DNA of 64,000 nucleotides from Serratia symbiotica (GCA_024160085.1 JAMDYG010000001.1:868001-932000), one strand, 5' to 3'; positions 37,488 to 48,240 are shown, counted from the stretch's first letter. Notes: generated by a model from the sequence alone, not told the origin. Numbers and translations: made by a program.

Positions 37488-38300
37488 ATGGCACGCATTA
37501 TTGTTGTTACATCGGGTAAAGGAGGGGTTGGTAAGACTACCTCAAGCGCGGCCATTGCTACCGGCCTCGCCCAGAAAGGCAAGAAAACCGTGGTGATCGA
37601 CTTTGATATCGGCTTGCGTAACCTTGACCTGATCATGGGTTGCGAACGTCGGGTAGTGTATGATTTCGTTAACGTCATTCAAGGTGATGCCACGCTAAAC
37701 CAAGCGTTAATTAAGGATAAACGCACTGAAAATCTTTATATCCTACCGGCGTCACAAACACGCGACAAAGATGCGCTGACCCGTGAAGGCGTTGAAAAAA
37801 TCCTCAACGATTTAGGTGAAATGGATTTTGACTTTGTGGTCTGTGATTCGCCAGCTGGTATAGAAACTGGCGCACTGATGGCGCTTTATTTTGCTGATGA
37901 AGCGATCATCACCACCAATCCGGAAGTGTCCTCAGTCCGTGATTCTGACCGTATCCTGGGCATTATGTCTTCCAAATCCCGTCGTGCTGAAAAAGGCGAA
38001 TCGCCGATCAAGGAACACCTGTTGCTCACCCGCTATAACCCTGGGCGCGTTAGCTGTGGTGACATGCTGAGCATGGAAGATGTGCTGGAGATCTTGTGTA
38101 TTCCACTGCTGGGCGTAATCCCCGAAGACCAGTCTGTGCTGCGCGCGTCTAACCAAGGCGAGCCGGTTATCCTGGATGCCGAATCAGATGCCGGTAAATC
38201 CTATGACGATACCGTTAGACGCTTGTTAGGAGAAGACCGTCCGTACCGCTTCATTGAAGAAGAGAAAAAGGGTTTCCTGAAACGCCTTTTTAGGGGATAA
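37488..38300 (+). CDS. minD: septum-site determining ATPase MinD
   Basis: Membrane-bound ATPase that carries MinC and oscillates with MinE. 270 residues, the standard length. Deviant Walker [14 protein letters not shown] at the N-terminus, [20 protein letters not shown], Walker [12 protein letters not shown], and the C-terminal amphipathic membrane-targeting helix [16 protein letters not shown] ribosome-binding site nine bases before the ATG. Five-base gap to minE. Intact. Confidence 0.97.
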   Translation: MARIIVVTSGKGGVGKTTSSAAIATGLAQKGKKTVVIDFDIGLRNLDLIMGCERRVVYDFVNVIQGDATLNQALIKDKRTENLYILPASQTRDKDALTREGVEKILNDLGEMDFDFVVCDSPAGIETGALMALYFADEAIITTNPEVSSVRDSDRILGIMSSKSRRAEKGESPIKEHLLLTRYNPGRVSCGDMLSMEDVLEILCIPLLGVIPEDQSVLRASNQGEPVILDAESDAGKSYDDTVRRLLGEDRPYRFIEEEKKGFLKRLFRG

Positions 38301-38304
38301 AACC

Positions 38305-38616
38305 ATGGCCTTATTAGACTTCTTTCTATCCCGCAAAAAACAAACGGCTAATATTGCTAAGGAGCGGCTACAGATTATCGTCGCAGAGAGCCGTAGCGGA
38401 GACAGTGAACCTCCGTACTTGCCTGATTTGAAACTCGATATTCTGGCAGTGATTTGCAAATATATTCAGATCAATCCTGAAATGCTGCATGTGCAGTTTG
38501 AGCAGAAAGACGATGATATTTCGGTGCTTGAACTCAACGTAACATTGCCGGAGCCGGAAGACACAGATAAATATTGCCGGAGCCGGAAGACACAGATAAA
38601 TGAGAACGATTCATAA
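38305..38616 (+). CDS. minE: MinE topological specificity factor with altered C-terminus
   Basis: Stimulates MinD ATPase and drives pole-to-pole oscillation. Residues 1-84 are normal Min[21 protein letters not shown] (membrane and MinD-contact region), [12 protein letters not shown], then the dimerisation domain [20 protein letters not shown] and [17 protein letters not shown] 29-bp tandem duplication (38544-38601) shifts the frame past the original stop after DTDK and adds about 15 new residues ([14 protein letters not shown]). E. coli MinE is 88 residues, this is 103. All known functional parts lie before the change, so activity is likely kept. Confidence 0.93.
   Translation: MALLDFFLSRKKQTANIAKERLQIIVAESRSGDSEPPYLPDLKLDILAVICKYIQINPEMLHVQFEQKDDDISVLELNVTLPEPEDTDKYCRSRKTQINENDS
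38544..38601 (+). repeat. perfect 29-bp tandem duplication in minE
   Basis: Two identical 29-base units (38544-38572 and 38573-38601), each beginning ATTGCCGGAGCCGGAAGACA. The original stop (TGA after DTDK) is regenerated at 38601-38603 but out of frame, since 29 is not a multiple of three. Confidence 0.95.
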
Positions 38617-38969
38617 GCCCCCTCTCTATAGTGTTTAGGGAGTGGCTGTACAGGAGGGTGCAGATAAGTCAAGAATGTGAGAATTTAGCGGTTTTCCATC
38701 CATTTATACCTTAAATGATAGGTTCTCATATTAGCGTCATAACTAAAGCAGCGGGTGTTTTTTCATTGAAATCCCTGAGTCATCTTATTGTCATCGTATA
38801 TGAGGGACGACTCAAGTGGATAGAATATCCTTTGTGGTGCGGTACACTAATCCCCTCACATAATTTATTTCCTGATAAGGTTCTCTTCAGAAAATATACC
38901 TAATCCAACGGTTTTTGTTTCTTCAAGTAAAAATGGCGAGTGCATTTTGGGAAGTTTCAACGTTAGAGT
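38617..38969. other. region between minE and the IS903-type element
   Basis: About 350 bases, no recognisable gene. Confidence 0.4.
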
Positions 38970-39979
38970 GGCTTTGTTGAATAAATCGGATCCTGTGCGA
39001 GCGAGCGTCCCTGTAGCTGGTCGGATTTTCAGGCAATACGAATGTTTCTGGCATACCTGCCTTCTTCATCTTGTTCAGGGCACGCACCATGGCCAAAGCC
39101 TCTGTGCTACCTGACAAGTCGTAGTCACACGGCGTCAGTGAGCCTCTGAATAGCTGCTTTACCCGGTACATGACCGTTTCTGCTATAGAGCGACAGTTAT
39201 ATTCTGTTGTCCATTTCCACCGCGCATTGCTCCCGCTCAGTCGCTGATTCGCTACTGCACGGTTACGGTCTGCGTACTCACCGGGCCAGTAGCCTGCGCC
39301 CTTTCGCTGAATGATGAGGGCGCTGATTTTTTTACGGCGCATTTCATTGTGACATAACCGGGTGTCATAAGCGCCGTCCGCCGTAACGTTGTTAAGCGAC
39401 AGGTCCGCACAGATGATTTAATTGGTTTTGCTGTCAACAGCCAGATACAGTTTCCGCCAGATACAGCGGCGTTCTTTTCCGTGTTTTTGACTTTCCATTT
39501 GCCTTCACCCAAGACCTTCAGCCAGGTGGGATCAATCACCAGGTGCGTGATTTCACCCCGGGTGGGAGTTTTGACACTGACATTGACTGACTTTGCCCGC
39601 TTGCTGACACAGCTGTAATCCGGACAGAGCAGCGGAACGCCTATCAGGGTAAAAATGGAATCAATGAAGCCCTGTGCAGCCCATAGGGTCAGCCGTAATA
39701 CTCGTTTAATCACCAAAACGGTAGTGATGGCAAGGTCAGAATAGCGCTGGGGTATTCCTCGCGCTGAAGGTGGGGCTGTCTCATACCGCGTCTTACCACG
39801 TCTTAATCGCTTCGTCGTCCAGCTAGAAAGTCATAGAGCCGCGGTTGATAAGCACTTTGTTATAGGTGTGCCAGTGAGTGATTCTGAACTTCTGCTTAGC
39901 CACGGGACTGCCTGCGTTGTCAGAGAATGTGTGATCTGCCCCTTCAAATCAGCAAAAGTTCAATTTATTCAACAAAGCC
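38970..39979 (-). mobile_element. IS903-type (IS5 family) insertion sequence
   Basis: Ends are inverted repeats: GGCTTTGTTGAATAAATC at 38970-38987 and its complement (one mismatch) at 39962-39979. Flanking 9-mers CGTTAGAGT (38961-38969) and CGTTAGAGG (39980-39988) look like the 9-bp target duplication with one change. 1010 bp against about 1057 bp for IS903, so small deletions have occurred. The site lies in the minE-rnd spacer. Confidence 0.88.
38985..39903 (-). pseudogene. IS903-type transposase, decayed
   Basis: A GTG at 39903 opens AKQKFRITHWHTYNKVLINR, GSMTF, then a TAG. Later pieces in other frames: LRLTLWAAQGFIDSIFTLIG, CPDYSCVSKRAKSVNVSVKT, EITHLVIDPTWLKVLGEGKW (catalytic Asp kept), YDTRLCHNEMRRKKISALII, RKGAGYWPGEYADRNRAVAN, SGSNARWKWTTEYNCRSIAE (catalytic Glu) and MVRALNKMKKAGMPE. 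At least four shifts, so the element cannot move by itself. Confidence 0.88.
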
Positions 39980-40159
39980 CGTTAGAGGCTTGCCATTTTA
40001 ATGATGGAGAACATCAAGAGATACCATGCACGCATGGAAATCCGTCAGACCCATTACTTACTAGCTAGAGTATTCAACTGCATCCATATTTTAGTGAAAG
40101 ACGAAACCCTTTCCCGATAGTTTCCAGCATCTGTGCTACAGCATGCTGCCGCATACCAC
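39980..40159. other. spacer between IS element and rnd remnant
   Basis: No gene recognised. Confidence 0.35.
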
Positions 40160-41030
40160 TCAATAAAATTGAGATGAATTGCCAATTTTGCCAACAATTA
40201 ATAATTTTTCAGAATTTTTTGTAGTAGTGCTGCTAATAGGATCACCGCGCCAGTTGCTAATTAATTCCGGCAGGGGTTGGCTGTCTTTCAGTTTCCAATG
40301 ATAGTTTAGCAGTTGGTTAACCTGACGGTGTGAGACCAGTAATTCACTGCTTAACCCGCTTTGCTTACTGACGATCACTATCGCCGCTTTAATCTCCTTG
40401 AAAGCTTTCTTGTAGCTTGGCTGGTCGAGATCAGATTCAACAGCTCAGATTCAACAGCAGTGCCGGCAAAGAGGAGGTGTCCAACGCTACCTCCTGCGAC
40501 ACTAGCACTATCAGTGTTTTGCCGTGATAACGGATTTCCGCTCCACTTATGCCCGGCGAGTCTAGTTCACCTAGCGATATTAGCATATAACGCGCCACCT
40601 GCCAAAGGTGTGCTCTTCACGCACCACAAAATTTACCGCCAGATAGCGCTCACGCGCCTGCTGCAAACGCCATGCTGCCAGCTTTTGTAAACATGCCAAT
40701 TGACACGATCTGATATTCCAGGCATTGCTGATTTCGTGATAGGCCAATTCCGGTGACAACATCTCACTACGACGCTGGCATAGCAACAGGCTCTCGTTGT
40801 TGGCGGCGCTAGCCTACTAACCGGCCTCCTCGGTCTCCTGCACCAATTGTTTCGCCATCGGCAGAAGATAGAACACGTCTGCCGCCGCATAGACGCACTG
40901 TTTTTCCGTTAATAGACACGCCAGCCAGTTGGTGCGCACTTCGCTCTTATCTAGCTTGACCTGCATATATTCTGCCACTAGAGTTGCAAAGTCACATGAC
41001 AGTATTCGTCCAGCATTCAGATAATCAATT
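40160..41030 (-). pseudogene. rnd: ribonuclease D, N-terminally truncated
   Basis: RNase D trims tRNA 3' ends. The remnant starts in the third exonuclease block: FATLVAEYMQVKLDKSEVRT, NWLACLLTEKQCVYAAADVF and YLLPMAKQL; two stops follow ETEEAG. Then LLLCQRRSEMLSPELAYHEI, ACLQKLAAWRLQQARERYLA (HRDC region), a shift, and KKAFKEIKAAIVIVSKQSGL with RQVNQLLNYHWKLKDS at the end. The first DEDD motifs are deleted. The upstream gene fadD, present here in E. coli, is also missing. Confidence 0.88.
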
Positions 41031-41173
41031 GATGATATTTTTAACCTCGCCCACGCGGTGATGCCATGTCGGTCATAACCAACATCACCCGTAAAATCAG
41101 ACTGTATAGTAATGCAGTTGCATACAGATCCTTCTTGTCATGGGCAACCACAAATTGATTGCTTTTTATACAC

Positions 41174-41365
41174 GTCATACTTCAAGTTGACCGCGCGTTA
41201 GCTTTCTTGGCCCCCCAGTAACTGACGGGTGCCAGCGCTTGGGAATTAATGGTTCTTACCCCTAAGGTTCAGTCTGAGTCCCAGCGCAAGCGCTGCTCAA
41301 ATCGGTTCCTGACCGATTTTTCTCTGCATTACGGCCCTCCCACAACTAGAATTATTTAGGGTATA
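41174..41365. repeat. ERIC element, copy 2, long form
   Basis: Ends GTCATACTTCAAGTTG and AGAATTATTTAGGGTATA are ERIC ends. The centre is expanded by about 70 bases with two hairpins, AGCGCAAGCGCT and AAATCGG/CCGATTT. The same expanded centre occurs in copy 3 (50748-50893). Confidence 0.7.
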
Positions 41366-41918
41366 TACCCTGCGTCACACCAGAGATGATCGTTTAAACC
41401 GATCAAAAAATAACAACCTATCTATATAATCAATTATCAATATCATTAAGGAAAGAGTCAGAATGAATAAAGAACTCCAATACCAGGGAGTTTTGCCCAC
41501 AGCTTACTGCTTGGGCTTTTTTCCGCCCCTCCACTATGCTGGAATGAGTAAATTCATGTTTCACACTACTAAACGATTAACTTGATAGTAATATCACTGT
41601 GAGCAATAGATACGACATAAATTCACCGCAACGAATTTTGACGGGTAGAGGGTGATATGTGAAATTATTGCTAATACCTGACAAGTAAAAAGACATTGCA
41701 TAATGCATGTCCTCTGCCGCTGCACCTCCATGGGAGGCGTAGGACAAGCCTGCGTAATATTTTACCAATCCAATAAAGCACTGGTATAGCGGCACTAGTA
41801 AGTATTCACACTGACGCACTTCGCCAGAAACAACACATTAGTAATAGTGATGCTAACGTTACAACGCCTGAGCAAACTAATCGGCAGCCGTATTAAAATG
41901 GTTCACACCACGCGTTTA
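41366..41918. other. region where fadD would be expected
   Basis: No fadD text is recognisable. It contains a stem-loop with T-run (41495-41522), a 41-codon frame at 41463 and an 80-codon minus-strand frame (41819-41577); neither frame resembles a known family. Confidence 0.4.
41495..41522 (+). terminator. terminator-like stem-loop
   Basis: GCCCA (41495) pairs with TGGGC (41512-41516), extended by AGC/GCT with one bulge, followed by six T. No gene is recognised immediately upstream. Confidence 0.4.
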
Positions 41919-42493
41919 CTACTCGGTAGCGATGATTTGTACCTGTGCCGGGTCTGGATTATTATATCAACCATAGCCATAGCCCTGCGCCATGGCCTAA
42001 TAGGCACAACAGGCGGTATTATCTCACCTGCTGCACCAGGTGCCAACGCTTATAACCAGTGGCGTTCATCGTAACAAACCGGTATGAAGTCATGCCGATC
42101 TTACCGTCTTTCAGGCCGGTAATCGGCCCGACCACAGTCACTATCTGGTTTTTAAAATCAGCCAATTCAAGGAACCCTTGTACCGTAGCCAATAAACGGC
42201 TGCCTGATAGTTCATCTAAAATAGGACGCGCCGACGAGTCGAGTAGAGCACAGTGGCAATTTCCAACACTGTCTGCCCTTGCTCATTGGTGATGTTCATT
42301 ACCTTGCCGCCAAAACGTGCCTCGCTCCGGTAAACAGATTCGGCACATGCTGCACCGAGGACAACTGCATGACAGGTATAGCTATTGAACCTGTGATGGC
42401 ATCCAGCATAGTGGCGCAACCAGCCAATACCAGTGCACCACAGGAGATGGTCAGCAACACCAAACTTTTTGTATCACGTGTTAACATCGTCAT
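41919..42493 (-). pseudogene. yeaY: Slp-family outer-membrane lipoprotein YeaY, decayed
   Basis: Signal peptide with lipobox LVLAGC (MTMLTRDTKSLVLLTISCGA). Shifted frames then give [29 protein letters not shown]-like text, [40 protein letters not shown] and LVQQVR, a TGA, and a tail AMAQGYGYG, stop, YNNPDPAQVQIIATE. Frameshift after AITGS in the N-terminus and others later. In E. coli yeaY lies between fadD and tsaB, as here. Confidence 0.82.
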
Positions 42494-42575
42494 AATTTCC
42501 TCGAAATAACAGTAAGCTTGACCATTGAGTTAGGCACGATTACCTCTTCAAGTCCCACAGCACAATACGCTGCGA

Positions 42576-43277
42576 CTAGGGGCGACCAGGCCGTTTCTTC
42601 CAGGTAACTTCATTACGCAAGTAGGTTGGTTCGGCGTTTTCCACTGCTACTGCCAGACCTTGTTGCCAAGCCAGTAACGCTAGCGGCAGCATGTCTTCTG
42701 CCTGGGGCAACAGCATTTGTCCATCACGCACGCTCAACGCAGACCTGCTGACCAAATCTGGATATGTTTGCCAACCAGTGCCAACACAAGCCCAGTTGCC
42801 ATGCAGTCCGTGAGCGCGCTCTAATGCCTGAGCGGGTGAAATCCCCCCCTCTCCTTCGCTTTCATGCCAACGGCCATCCTGCTGACGCTCGAATTGCCCC
42901 CAGTAGACTTCCCCCATCCGGGCATCAATCGCCGCCAGTACACGCTCAGCATGGCTGACCCGCCAAGCCCCCTGTGCCATGGTTTGCAAGGTGGAAATAC
43001 CCAGCATCGGAAGATCGGCACCTAGCGCCAGCCCCTGAGCGATACCAATGCCGATACGTACGCCGGTAAAACTGCCGGGGCCGCGGCCAAAGGCCAATAC
43101 ATCAAGCTGGCTAAGCACCAGGCCGCCATCCGACAATACCTGCTGCACCATAGGTAAAATACGTTGCGTATGCTTACGTGGGCGTAATTCAGACAAGGCC
43201 AGGATTTCACCTTGATTCCAGATAGCAACGGAACAGGCTTCCGTTGATGTATCGATCGCTAAAATTCGCGTAGACAT
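42576..43277 (-). CDS. tsaB: tRNA threonylcarbamoyladenosine biosynthesis protein TsaB
   Basis: Partner of TsaD in making t6A37 of ANN-decoding tRNAs; essential in E. coli. From the ATG at 43277 (AGAGG site in front) the product has 233 residues, near E. coli's 231: [53 protein letters not shown] (the family hallmark), [15 protein letters not shown] and the C-terminal [12 protein letters not shown]. An in-frame ATG 69 bases upstream gives a longer frame with no family match. Intact between dead yeaY and yoaA. Confidence 0.95.
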   Translation of the reverse strand: MSTRILAIDTSTEACSVAIWNQGEILALSELRPRKHTQRILPMVQQVLSDGGLVLSQLDVLAFGRGPGSFTGVRIGIGIAQGLALGADLPMLGISTLQTMAQGAWRVSHAERVLAAIDARMGEVYWGQFERQQDGRWHESEGEGGISPAQALERAHGLHGNWACVGTGWQTYPDLVSRSALSVRDGQMLLPQAEDMLPLALLAWQQGLAVAVENAEPTYLRNEVTWKKRPGRP

Positions 43278-43349
43278 ACCAACCTCTGGCGAGAATAAAG
43301 CAGGGTTTTCATACAGTGCGCGCATTATAACACAGCCACTTTTCATCTT

Positions 43350-45121
43350 TCATGTTACTAGCGGCTGAGTGTCCTGTAGGAATGCGATCGCCAGGGCGAT
43401 ATCATGGGTACGAGGCATCAGTGTCACGGATCAGCTGCCCGACACCCTACTTCAGCCTGATGACTGCATCAGGTAATTGCACATCATTGAAAGGGTCGCC
43501 GCCCCGCAGGCGGCAATCTTCAATCCGTGCCTTTAATAGCGGATCATCCGGCGAGGTGAACGGCAGCTTGTCGATGATCGCACAGAATAATACGTCACCT
43601 CGCACGTCTACCCCCTCCCAGAAACTACTGGTTGCCACCAGTAGTGCATTGCTGGCCTCAACAAACTGTGTCAGTAGTTGGCCTTTACTGGTTTCACCCT
43701 GCAACAACACAGGCAGCAACAGGGTGGCGCGAAATTCTTCAGCCAATTTGCGCATCATCTGGTGCGAGGTACATAGCAAAAAGCAGCGGCCGTTATTGGC
43801 CTTGATCAGGGGCCGTAGCATTCGCGCCAATTGGCGCGCGCCGCCGGGATGATTAGGGATAGCAGGAAACGCGGCACACACAGTAGTGCCTGTTTAGCAT
43901 AGTCAAACTGGTTAGGTAGCAACTAGGTCTTCGCCTTGCTCAGGCCCAATCGTTCAGTAAAATAGGCTAACTGCTCGTTGACCGATACCAGCAGTTCGCG
44001 TAAGCGATCGTCCATAGTCAACGGCGTCAGCACTAGCACAAAATGGCGTGAATTGCATTCATACCAATAGCTATAGCTGGGTTCAGTAACCTGCTGCAAC
44101 TGTTTGAGGCGCGCACGGTATAGCGTGGCGTGCTCAAAAACAGCTTCCAGCAATGTAGAACGCCCCAACGATAGCTTGGACACGTCATAACACAGTTCGA
44201 GCGCATCATTGAGCAACAGCAGCGCATGCTGAACGTTCGGCTGGCTGAGCATATCACGTAGATTGCCGCGAAATCCCGGATCCCCCAACATTATCCAGAA
44301 ATCCTGAGTACTTTAACTTAAGCGGTCGGCGCTTTTTTGCAATTGTATAGCATCACGAACTTCGGTGCGGTAAGCAATAGTGATGTCTTTTGCCAGATCC
44401 AGCAACTGGCGTCTAGTGAGATATTTGCCAAAATATTAGCTGGCGATATCGGGGAGTTGGTGTGCTTCATCGAAAATCATCACATCAGCTGCAGGGGGAT
44501 TAATTCGGCAAATCCGCCTTCCTTCACCACCATGTCTGCCAGAAACAGGTGATGATTCACCACCACCACATCAGCATCCATGGCTCGTGTCGCCGTGCTT
44601 TGACCACGAAACAGTTCTGATACAGCTGGCAATCACTGACGAGGCAATTGTCATTGGTACTGGTCACCAGCGGCCAGACAGCGCTGCCCTCTGCTACATC
44701 GCTACAGCGGCTGATATCGCCGTCTTTGGTTTGTGAAGATAACTTACGCAAGTGCACCAGATCGATCAGGGCCTTACTGGCTGACTCCCCACCAGCCATT
44801 GACTGCTGCTCCAACCGTTCCAAGCACAAGTAGTTGGAACGCCCCATTAGCAGCAATAGTTGGCAGATCACGCACATAGAGTTGATCCTGCAAGGCTTTC
44901 GATCCGGTGGAAATAATCACTTTACGATGGGCGCGCAGCTCAGGTGCCAAGTAGGAGAAAGTTTTGCCGGTGCCAGTTCCCGCCTCCACCACCAGTTCTT
45001 GCTTGAAGTTGATCGCTTCGGTAACCGCTTACGCCATCAGCTGTTGTGCTTCGCGCGGCTTGAATTCCTTGATTGCCTGCGCCAGAGCGAGCGTCATCTG
45101 TTGCAAAATCGTCTGTTACAC
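43350..45121 (-). pseudogene. yoaA: DinG-family DNA helicase YoaA, decayed
   Basis: An iron-sulfur helicase linked to replication repair. Remnant pieces: IKEFKPREAQQLMA, stop, AVTEAINFKQELVVEAGTGT (Walker A), APELRAHRKVIISTGSKALQ, RSNYLCLERLEQQSMAGGES, WPLVTSTNDNCLVSDCQLYQ (iron-sulfur cysteines), LCYDVSKLSLGRSTLLEAVF, YSYWYECNSRHFVLVLTPLT, GRCFLLCTSHQMMRKLAEEF and FWEGVDVRGDVLFCAIIDKL. Frameshifts at about 44780, 44560, 44320 and 43900, plus a deletion near 43440 that removes the QGVGRLIR motif VI region. Confidence 0.9.
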
Positions 45122-45251
45122 TATTTCTCTGTCAGTGTCATTTAACGTTGATTATGCCAAGCATGCCACGCCGCTACCATCGACTTTATTACTACCTATT
45201 TCCACCGCTGGCTATGATGCTCCTAGCGGAAATAGGCATGAAGATAACCCA

Positions 45252-45601
45252 ATGAATATCTAACGAATTGATCCAGATCATCGCTGATCCTAAGCCGTAG
45301 TACATAATGATACCCTCTACTACACCAGCTTGCCGGAAAATCTGGATGAAGACGCCACTGTGCAAACCGCTAGCACGCCGACTACCATCGACATATTGTT
45401 GGCATTGGTCGGTTCAGAAAAGAACCGCATTCTGGACGCCACCATTTTCCCGGCTAATGCTGCGCCGATTTCGCCGCCATAAACGCCGCCTGGGATACGC
45501 CTGGGTGGTCGCTGGCCAATGCTCCAGTGCGCTGCGCCGTGCAGTCACAATTGACGAACCCGAAGTACAAGGTTGAAATCAAGATTATCGCGTCGCTGTG
45601 A
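45252..45601 (+). pseudogene. yoaB: RidA-family protein YoaB, decayed
   Basis: Divergent from yoaA as in E. coli. Pieces in order: MNI, stop, RIDPDHR; then VVHNDTLYYTSLPENLDEDA, SEKNRILDATIFPA, DTWVVAGQ-like text and the C-terminus LTNPKYKVEIKIIASL. RidA proteins hydrolyse reactive enamines and imines; the conserved Arg region (usually PVRCTVQ) is in another frame. At least three shifts within 115 codons. Confidence 0.85.
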
Positions 45602-45663
45602 AGCGGTGAAAACACCGCATGTACAACAGCCGCAGGTTAGTGCCGCGCCCCAAAAGCCGTGTG

Positions 45664-47145
45664 TTATTCGAACTCGTTCCAGGAACGGCCATCGCGGCTA
45701 ATCATCGCCACCGAGGCCACAGGACCCCAAGTGCCAGCCTGATATGACTTAGGTGCCTCGTTGTCCGCCTTCCAGGCGTTCATGATAGAATCAACCCACT
45801 TCCAAGCTTCTTCCACTTCGTCACGGCGTACAAACAGCGCTTGAATGCCACGCATGCTTTCTAGTAGCAAGCGCTCATAGGCATCCGCTACGTATTCCTG
45901 ATTGAATGTCTTAGAGAAGCTCAAATCCAACTTGCTGGTTTGCAGATGGTGCTTATGATCCAGCCCCGGTAATTTATTCAGCACCTGGATCTCAATACCC
46001 TCATCCGGTTGAAGGCGAATGGTTAGCTTGTTCTGCGGCAGTTGCTGATAAGAATCGCTGAACAAGTTTAGCGGTGGATTTTTGAAGTACACCACCACTT
46101 CTGAACATTTGATCGGCAGGCGTTTACCGGTACGTAGGTAGAACGGCACCCCAGCCCACCGCCAGTTATCGATATCCACGCGGATTGAGACGAAGGTTTC
46201 AGTGTGGCTATTTTTGTTCGCCCCCTCCTCTTCCAGATATCCCGGTACCTTTTTGCCCTGAACGAAGCCAGCTGTGTACTGCCCGCGCCTAGTGGTTTCA
46301 TGCACATTGGTCTGATCAATACGCCGCAGCGAACGCAGTACCTTCACCTTCTCATCGCGGATGCGGTCAGCCGACAAATCTACCGGGGGCGACATAGCGA
46401 TCATGGTCAAGATTTGCAGCAAGTGGTTCTGGATCATGTCGCGCATCTGGCCAGCCTGGTCAAAGTAGCCCCATCGCCCTTCAATACCCACCTCTTCCGC
46501 CACGGTTATTTGCACAGAATCGATAGTGCGGTTGTCCCAGTTGGAAGCTAACAACGAGTTGGCAAACCGCAACGCCAGCAGGTTCAATACTGTTTCTTTG
46601 CCAAGATAGTGGTCGATACGATAGACCTGTGATTCATTGAAGTACTCCGCAACCTGATCGTTGATCACGCGGCAAGACGCCAGATCGGTGCCTAGCGGCT
46701 TCTCCATTACCACACGCGCCGGCTCATGATTCAGCTTGGTTTTACCTAGCCCTTGGCAAATCGCACCGAAAGTGCTTGGCGGCATAGCAAAATAGTTGAT
46801 GGTGGTACGATGCTTTTGATCCAGTATGTGACCTAGCATGGTAAAATTCTTGCTGTCGTTCACATCAAGATTGCAGAAATCCAAGCGTGCGCTCAGAGTA
46901 GCCCAGATTTTATCATCCAGATCCAGTTTTTCCTGTATAAAGGTGTCAAGGGCTTTTTTCACCACCTCGGTGTAGGCTTTTTTATCCCAATCAGCACGGC
47001 CAACGCCGATAATCCGTGTATCCGGGTGGATGTACCCGGCTTTCTCTAACTGGTACAGGGAAGGCAGCAGCTTACGACGCGCCAAATCGCCTTTCGCGCC
47101 AAAAATAACCAAGTCACAGGCTTGGGATGTAGAAGTTACCGCCAT
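45664..47145 (-). CDS. zwf: glucose-6-phosphate 1-dehydrogenase
   Basis: First enzyme of the oxidative pentose phosphate pathway, a main NADPH source. From the ATG at 47145, preceded by AAGGAG, the product has 493 residues; a longer frame extends 43 codons upstream without family similarity. Key parts: coenzyme loop FGAKGDLARRKL, the active-site signature RIDHYLGKETVLNLLALRFA, GRWGYFDQAGQMRDMIQNHL and KRLPIKCSEVVVYF; C-terminus WGPVASVAMISRDGRSWNEF matches E. coli. Intact, while its usual repressor gene hexR is a scrap. Confidence 0.97.
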   Translation of the reverse strand: MAVTSTSQACDLVIFGAKGDLARRKLLPSLYQLEKAGYIHPDTRIIGVGRADWDKKAYTEVVKKALDTFIQEKLDLDDKIWATLSARLDFCNLDVNDSKNFTMLGHILDQKHRTTINYFAMPPSTFGAICQGLGKTKLNHEPARVVMEKPLGTDLASCRVINDQVAEYFNESQVYRIDHYLGKETVLNLLALRFANSLLASNWDNRTIDSVQITVAEEVGIEGRWGYFDQAGQMRDMIQNHLLQILTMIAMSPPVDLSADRIRDEKVKVLRSLRRIDQTNVHETTRRGQYTAGFVQGKKVPGYLEEEGANKNSHTETFVSIRVDIDNWRWAGVPFYLRTGKRLPIKCSEVVVYFKNPPLNLFSDSYQQLPQNKLTIRLQPDEGIEIQVLNKLPGLDHKHHLQTSKLDLSFSKTFNQEYVADAYERLLLESMRGIQALFVRRDEVEEAWKWVDSIMNAWKADNEAPKSYQAGTWGPVASVAMISRDGRSWNEFE

Positions 47146-47785
47146 GTTGCTCTCCTTGTTGCAGGATACTTGTAATTTTCTTACATTACTACGCGGTGTC
47201 CGGCCATTGACTACGGCAGCGTTGCAGACCCCAAAGCCGGTAATCAAGGCGGAGGAGGCTGAACCTATATTCATGCCTAATAACGTGAAGTACCGGCTTT
47301 AGGTACGCGTTACGTAGGGCTGGGCCATTTGAATATCTCCTACTTATTTGGCCACCTAGCAAAGCTCACGCGCAGCCTTGATGCGTATTCAAATGACTGC
47401 TAGTAGAGCTGCTTACCTGCCATTACCGGACACAGCCTAATGTACCCTCTTTAACTACGACCAGTAAACTTGGATTAAGAAGCCTTAAGATTCTCGTGTT
47501 AGCGTTCGCCGCGGCAGGCGGAGAATGCCGCCGAAGGCGCAGAAAATGGTGACTTTCTGTCTTTTTCTCCAAAAATTCTTTGATGAAAGCTAGACAACAC
47601 TCACATTATTACCGATGATTGGCATATATGAATATACTGTAAAGTGTACATCACCATCTGGCGCTACTGAGCTAATCTGCCATTTCCGCGCATGATTCCC
47701 CTTTGCCTTATGCGGCTAATCTGACTTTATTATTTAATTTTCCAGAAAATACTGAAATTGACTCTGCCTATAGTGTCACGCATCA
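47146..47785. other. zwf upstream region with most of hexR erased
   Basis: More than 600 bases with no readable gene. In E. coli this span holds the zwf promoter and the divergent hexR (yebK). Apart from its 3' scrap, hexR has been lost or scrambled. No soxbox-like or promoter motif could be called with confidence. Confidence 0.45.
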
Positions 47786-47910
47786 CGCAATTAACTCTCA
47801 TTAACGTATTGGCTACCGATTTTACCCTGCGCAGAGGGGCTAAATTCAGAGATAACTTGCAACGGTTCAAGGAAGTAGAAACGCTCCAAGAATCGCCTTT
47901 TGATTAAGGC
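47786..47910 (+). pseudogene. hexR: HexR C-terminal remnant
   Basis: The plus strand reads TLINVLATDFTLRRGAKFRD and NLQRFKEVETLQESPFD, a close copy of the HexR end (VLATGFTLRRGAKFRDNLKR...). HexR is the RpiR-family repressor of zwf and the Entner-Doudoroff genes, responding to KDPG. Only about 40 of 290 codons survive, in the expected position and orientation between zwf and pykA. Confidence 0.75.
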
Positions 47911-48240
47911 AAGGTTTCTCTTGGAAAACGGAACCCAGCTATCCTGATCATGCTGGGAAACTGCCAAACTCAATGGCCACGATCTGTAGATTTACCCACC
48001 TGTCCCAATAATAGGCTCCAGGAGCTATTACCCTACGCCAAAAACAGCTTCAGTTAATATCCATAAGCTTATTACATTATTTTAATCATACAACGCGGGT
48101 TCGCCGTTCGGTTATGATGTGCTGGCTTGTTAGACACGCATGCGGATAAACTTTATGATATTTTACTGCTGGTTTCGTTGCCAAACATTAGCTGAATCTC
48201 CTATATTTACTTCTTACTTCACCAGTTAACGGAGTAACAT
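47911..48240. other. pykA upstream region
   Basis: No gene recognised. A GGAG site lies seven bases before the pykA ATG. Confidence 0.4.

Noticed and set aside
41463-41588. 41-codon frame with AGGA site (MNKELQYQGVLPTAYCLGFF)
   Set aside because: The terminator-like stem lies inside it and nothing similar is known; probably chance.
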